Made by a program: the position numbers and the translations under genes
Assembly (NCBI GenBank): GCA_018971525.1
Contig: JAGXAR010000033.1
Span: 1-37,989, forward strand
DNA: 37,989 nt
Origin: Nitrospirota bacterium
GTDB taxonomy: Bacteria > Nitrospirota > Nitrospiria > Nitrospirales > Nitrospiraceae
Reading direction: 5' to 3'
In this document: piece after piece, positions 34,413-37,989 of the stretch
How positions within the stretch are numbered: the first letter of the stretch is position 1
How the letters are laid out: every line of letters starts with the position of its first letter
The notes under the pieces: model-generated
What the model was told of the DNA's origin: nothing
Databases searched by the model: none
Seen by the model: the letters and a program-made list of their open reading frames with translations, nothing else

Positions 34413-34468
34413 AGCTTCTTGTGCCTCACTCAGACAGGAAATGAATCCGTTCCGTTAGCCGCTTCTAC

Positions 34469-34822
34469 CTACTTCTTTTCCTTCACACTTGCAGCCGATA
34501 CGACGACCGTAATATGACTCATACGCTTTTGAATCGCATTTGCACGCCCCTGCGATCGAGCCCGAAAGCGCTTCAAGGTTGGCCCGCAATCTACAAAGGC
34601 CTTCGATACCACCATCGATTCACTGTCGCCCATCTCCTTTTGCTCCGCATTGGCCACGGCCGATCGCAAGATCTTTTCAACTACCTTCGACGCCTGGCGC
34701 GGCAAATTCCGGAGCAATGCCAAGGCCATCGGTACTTGCTGCCCACGGATCAAATCGATCACGGGGCGGGCTTTTCTCGGAGAGACACGTACAAATCTCA
34801 AAACTGCTTGTGCTTCAGCCAT
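34469..34822 (-). CDS. rplV: 50S ribosomal protein L22
   Basis: L22 forms part of the tunnel constriction. The 117 residues show [60 protein letters not shown] and [20 protein letters not shown]. The ATG at 34822 is preferred; a TTG five codons earlier is in frame. The upstream GGA is a weak ribosome binding site, which suits coupling to rpsS. Confidence 0.97.
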   Translation of the reverse strand: MAEAQAVLRFVRVSPRKARPVIDLIRGQQVPMALALLRNLPRQASKVVEKILRSAVANAEQKEMGDSESMVVSKAFVDCGPTLKRFRARSQGRANAIQKRMSHITVVVSAASVKEKK

Positions 34823-34866
34823 AACATTCCAATCCAATCGCGTTTGTCGAGACCGCAGCCTGTCAC

Positions 34867-35154
34867 CTACTTGAGGGCGACCGACTTCTCTGTCCTGGCG
34901 TGCCCATGTCCCTTAAAGAACCTGGTCGGAGCAAACTCTCCCAGCTTGTGTCCAACCATGTTTTCCGTCACGAAGACAGGAATAAACTTCTTCCCGTTGT
35001 GAACCGCGAACGTATGTCCGATCATATCTGGAATGACGGTGGACCGTCGAGACCAGGTCTTAATGATCTTGCGATCCTTATTCTGGTTCATCCGCTCCAC
35101 TTTTTGAAGCAGATGGTCGTCAACGAATGCGCCCTTACTTACTGACCTCGGCAT
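34867..35154 (-). CDS. rpsS: 30S ribosomal protein S19
   Basis: S19 pairs with S13 in the 30S head. The 95 residues show [60 protein letters not shown] and [16 protein letters not shown]. It is canonical and lies nine bases after rplB. Confidence 0.98.
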   Translation of the reverse strand: MPRSVSKGAFVDDHLLQKVERMNQNKDRKIIKTWSRRSTVIPDMIGHTFAVHNGKKFIPVFVTENMVGHKLGEFAPTRFFKGHGHARTEKSVALK

Positions 35155-35163
35155 CGCGTACTC

Positions 35164-35988
35164 CTACTTGCGGCGGGAAATAATGAACTTGTCCGTCGCC
35201 TTGTTGTTCCGGGTCTTGTAGCCCTTGGTCGGAAGACCCCATGGGGAAACCGGATGAGGATTACCCTGTCCGGACTTTCCTTCGCCGCCACCATGCGGGT
35301 GATCGACCGGGTTCATCACAACACCGCGGACATTCGGGCGTCGCCCCAACCATCGGGTCCGGCCCGCCTTCCCGACATTAATGTTTTCGTGATCCGTATT
35401 GCCAACCTGCCCGACGGTTGCCATGCAGGTTGAAAGAATTTTACGCATCTCACCGGACCTAAGACGGACCTGCACATATTCGCCGTCACGGCCCATCACC
35501 TGAGCAGAACCGCCCGCACTACGAATGAGCTGCCCGCCCTTTCCAGGCTTCAACTCTAGATTATGAATGGTTGTTCCCAACGGCATACTGGACAAGGGCA
35601 ACGCATTCCCGGTACGAACCTCAGAACCAACACCTGACTGCACTACATCCCCGACTTTCAATCCGACAGGAGCAAGAATATATCGCTTCTCGCCATCCTT
35701 ATAATGCACCAAGGCAATTCTAGCCGACCTATTGGGGTCGTACTCGAGCGCCGCAATGGTCCCAGGGATTCCGGACTTGTCGCGGCGGAAATCAATTTTC
35801 CGATAGAGCCGCTTATGCCCACCCCCACGAAAACGAACGGTCGTCCGTCCGTCGTTGTTCCTGGCGCCAGTGCTGCGACGGAATGACGTGAGCGATTTCT
35901 CAGGCCTCTTCTTCGACAACTCTTCGGTCGTCACCGCAGTCATCCCGCGGCGTCCTGGTGTCCTTGGCTTGTATACTCGTATCCCCAT
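35164..35988 (-). CDS. rplB: 50S ribosomal protein L2
   Basis: L2 is needed for subunit joining and peptidyl-transfer. The 274 residues begin [20 protein letters not shown] and contain [60 protein letters not shown] and [20 protein letters not shown], where the His of DHPHGGG is the functionally important one. The ATG at 35988 matches the family start; the eight codons upstream are not needed. Confidence 0.98.
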   Translation of the reverse strand: MGIRVYKPRTPGRRGMTAVTTEELSKKRPEKSLTSFRRSTGARNNDGRTTVRFRGGGHKRLYRKIDFRRDKSGIPGTIAALEYDPNRSARIALVHYKDGEKRYILAPVGLKVGDVVQSGVGSEVRTGNALPLSSMPLGTTIHNLELKPGKGGQLIRSAGGSAQVMGRDGEYVQVRLRSGEMRKILSTCMATVGQVGNTDHENINVGKAGRTRWLGRRPNVRGVVMNPVDHPHGGGEGKSGQGNPHPVSPWGLPTKGYKTRNNKATDKFIISRRK

Positions 35989-36038
35989 GCTACATTCGTC
36001 CTTCCAGTACACCGAGATCAGCCCGGTGCAATGTCTCG

Positions 36039-36332
36039 CTATGCGCTCTCATAGAGCTCCAACTTCTCGCCTTGCTTGAGCTTAACGAAGGCCTTTTTCC
36101 AATCTGATCGCTTACCAGAGAAACGCCCCAAGCGCTTGACCTTTCCGCGCACATTCATGACGTTCACCCGCTCGACCTTCACCTTCAACAAGGCTTCGAC
36201 CGCTTGCTTAATCTGGACACGATTCGCATCCGGGTGAACGAGAAAGCCCACAGTGTTGTTGCCTTCCCGCATCGCCGTGATCTTTTCCGTCAGCAACGGC
36301 TGCAACAGAATGCCATGGAGACCTGCCTTCAT
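36039..36332 (-). CDS. rplW: 50S ribosomal protein L23
   Basis: L23 lies at the tunnel exit and docks trigger factor and SRP. The 97 residues show [60 protein letters not shown] and [20 protein letters not shown]. It overlaps rplD by four bases. Confidence 0.97.
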   Translation of the reverse strand: MKAGLHGILLQPLLTEKITAMREGNNTVGFLVHPDANRVQIKQAVEALLKVKVERVNVMNVRGKVKRLGRFSGKRSDWKKAFVKLKQGEKLELYESA

Positions 36333-36952
36333 GCCCAGACCTCCTTCACCCGCGGCAACTCGCGCTCAGGAATCAGGATCAATTCAGCTCGAACAATATC
36401 GTAGACGTTCAGTCCTTCAGGCCCCACCACACACACATTAGGAAGATTGCCTGCAGCTTGAGCCAATCCAGCATGCCCTGCACCTGCCACAATCAAGGCA
36501 TACGCCCCGGCACCAAAATGGGTCAGCGCCTGGGCCAACAATTTCGTCTTTGGCTGGTCCAACGACAGATTCGATACAATCACTACTTGTCCGTCGGCTA
36601 ACTTTGCCGAAAGCGCGCTTTGAAGCGCCGCACGGTACTTCTTTTTCGGCATGCTATAGGAGTAATCGCGCGGCTTCGGCCCAAACACCGACCCGCCATG
36701 CCGCCATACCGGAGAGCGGATCGACCCCGCCCGTGCTCGCCCAGTATGTTTTTGCTTCCATGGCTTCTTCCCGGACCCAGCCACTTCTCCTCGCCGAAGT
36801 GTTGATGCCGTACCCTGACGCTCACAGGCACGCTGCATCACCACCGCTTCATGGACTAAGGCCGTGTGCAGCTTACAGCCAAACACTTCCTGAGGAAGGT
36901 CGACGGACCCGACTTTCTGTCTCTTCAAATCAACGACATCAACCGTGGGCAT
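36329..36952 (-). CDS. rplD: 50S ribosomal protein L4
   Basis: L4 reaches into the exit tunnel and in enterobacteria also controls the S10 operon; no leader site is visible here because the upstream genes are contiguous. The 207 residues show GTASTLRRGEVAGSGKKPWK, QKHTGRARAGSIRSPVWRHG, GSVFGPKPRDYSYSMPKKKY and the C-terminal domain. It follows rplC by three bases. Confidence 0.97.
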   Translation of the reverse strand: MPTVDVVDLKRQKVGSVDLPQEVFGCKLHTALVHEAVVMQRACERQGTASTLRRGEVAGSGKKPWKQKHTGRARAGSIRSPVWRHGGSVFGPKPRDYSYSMPKKKYRAALQSALSAKLADGQVVIVSNLSLDQPKTKLLAQALTHFGAGAYALIVAGAGHAGLAQAAGNLPNVCVVGPEGLNVYDIVRAELILIPERELPRVKEVWA

Positions 36953-36955
36953 GCC

Positions 36956-37576
36956 CTACCCCTTTTTCGACTTTCTCACCATGATAAGTCCATTTGCCGC
37001 GCCGGGGACTGCCCCTCGCACAAACAGCAAGTTCTCATCAGGCCTGGACTCAATAACTTTCAATCGCTGGACCGTAATCCGCTTAGCTCCCATGTGCCCA
37101 GGCAAGGTCTTCCCTTTCCAGACACGAGAAGGATACGAACTGGCCCCCATCGAACCGGGATGACGATGGAACATGGACCCGTGAGATTCAGGACCGCCGG
37201 CATAATGATGCCGCTTCACCACCCCCTGAAATCCCTTCCCCTTTGAAATACCGATGACATCCACCCAATCGCCCTTTTTAAAGATGTCGACCTTGATGGA
37301 CTGCCCTACTGCCACTTCGCCAACCTTTTGAAACTCCCTGAGCACACGAGTGGCCGGAGCTTCCGTCTTCTTCAGGTGTCCCAGCTCAGCCTTGGACAAC
37401 TTACGTTCTTTCACTTCGCCAAAAGATAACTGCACGGATTCATACCCATCTCGCTCTTTTGTCTTGATCGTGACCACACGACAAGGACCCGCCTCGATTA
37501 CGGTCACAGGCGTAAATCGCGTCTCATCAAATATCTGGGTCATCCCCAGCTTTTTACCCAACAACCCATTCGTCAT
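36956..37576 (-). CDS. rplC: 50S ribosomal protein L3
   Basis: L3 is an early assembly protein whose loop reaches the peptidyl-transferase centre. The 206 residues show MTNGLLGKKLGMTQIFDETR, VTVIEAGPCRVVTIKTKERD, GKGFQGVVKRHHYAGGPESH, GSMFHRHPGSMGASSYPSRV and WKGKTLPGHMGAKRITVQRL. It lies 29 bases after rpsJ. Confidence 0.98.
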   Translation of the reverse strand: MTNGLLGKKLGMTQIFDETRFTPVTVIEAGPCRVVTIKTKERDGYESVQLSFGEVKERKLSKAELGHLKKTEAPATRVLREFQKVGEVAVGQSIKVDIFKKGDWVDVIGISKGKGFQGVVKRHHYAGGPESHGSMFHRHPGSMGASSYPSRVWKGKTLPGHMGAKRITVQRLKVIESRPDENLLFVRGAVPGAANGLIMVRKSKKG

Positions 37577-37605
37577 GTGTGACGTTCCTTGTCAGTCATC
37601 TACCC

Positions 37606-37920
37606 TTAAAGCTTAATCTCGACATCCACGCCGGCGGCCAAGTTCAACTTCATCAGGGAATCCATGGTTTCAGGAGTCGCGTCCATGATGTCCATCAAAC
37701 GCTTGTGCGTTCTGATTTCGAACTGCTCGCGAGCCTTCTTATCTGCATGTGTCGCACTCTGCACCGTAAACTTCTCAATACGAGTAGGAAGCGGAATCGG
37801 TCCCACAATTTTCGCCCCGCTTCGACGGACAGTCTCAACGATCTCCGCCACCGACTGGTCTAAAACGCGGTAATCAAACCCGCGCAGCCGAATCCTGATT
37901 CTTTGTTCAACCTTAACCAT
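37606..37920 (-). CDS. rpsJ: 30S ribosomal protein S10
   Basis: S10 belongs to the 30S head and is also NusE, a partner of NusB and NusG in transcription. The 104 residues show [60 protein letters not shown] and [20 protein letters not shown]. It is the first gene of the S10 part and lies 27 bases after tuf. Confidence 0.98.
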   Translation of the reverse strand: MVKVEQRIRIRLRGFDYRVLDQSVAEIVETVRRSGAKIVGPIPLPTRIEKFTVQSATHADKKAREQFEIRTHKRLMDIMDATPETMDSLMKLNLAAGVDVEIKL

Positions 37921-37947
37921 TCATTCCTCTATTCATCCGGCCAATCA

Positions 37948-37989
37948 TTACGCCAGAATTTCGGTGACGACGCCGGAGCCGACGGTCTT
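37948..37989 (-). CDS. tuf: Elongation factor Tu, last 13 residues (partial)
   Basis: Only the end of the gene is in the window: KTVGSGVVTEILA and a TAA stop. This matches the EF-Tu C-terminus (RTVGAGVVTEIL) and its usual place just before rpsJ in the str-S10 order. EF-Tu brings aminoacyl-tRNA to the ribosome. The rest lies beyond the right edge. Confidence 0.9.
   Translation of the reverse strand, partial: KTVGSGVVTEILA

Overview
The window is a 38 kb chromosomal segment of a Gram-negative bacterium with roughly balanced to moderately high GC. An LPS-export operon, an outer-membrane secretin, a beta-barrel porin and lipoproteins show a diderm cell. The gene neighbourhood (tandem ammonium transporters with PII, pilMNOPQ, lptCAB-rpoN-hpf-rapZ, one long S10-spc-alpha ribosomal cluster) and the protein style suggest a Nitrospira-like nitrifier (phylum Nitrospirota). 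That assignment is inference, since no rRNA is present. All convincing genes but one are on the minus strand, so the window reads from right to left.

Region 1 (1-5300): a minus-strand ammonium-uptake operon in the order small lipoprotein, BBP2-like porin, Amt, Amt, PII (glnB/glnK, cut by the window edge). Upstream lies what looks like a complete ANTAR-type attenuator. It has a sigma70-like promoter, two hairpins whose six-base loops (AACGGC and AATGGC) both carry the A1/G4 signature of ANTAR target RNAs, and an intrinsic terminator with nine T. The terminator's 5' arm shares bases with the second hairpin, so the two structures exclude each other. A GAF-GAF-ANTAR protein, the class of regulator that binds such RNA, is encoded 4-5 kb away (8947-10212). 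Together they suggest that ammonium uptake here is controlled by transcription antitermination. This is the most interesting signal in the window.

Region 2 (5300-11500): the only plus-strand gene (a putative exported coiled-coil protein of unknown function), convergent with nadE; then the ANTAR regulator and aroB, which form a tight pair.

Region 3 (11700-17000): the type IV pilus assembly operon pilM-N-O-P-Q, with a good promoter and a long leader.

Region 4 (17000-22100): lptC-lptA-lptB-rpoN-hpf-rapZ, the classic rpoN neighbourhood without ptsN or npr, under its own promoter.

Region 5 (22150-37989): the end of tuf, then S10, spc and alpha ribosomal genes in one uninterrupted run (rpsJ to rplQ) with secY, adk, map, infA, rpmJ and rpoA, ending in tandem terminator hairpins. 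Ribosomal proteins S4, S14 and L36 and adenylate kinase all carry Cys-rich zinc motifs. L5 has an unusual charged N-terminal extension.

No transposon, phage, CRISPR, tRNA or rRNA was seen.
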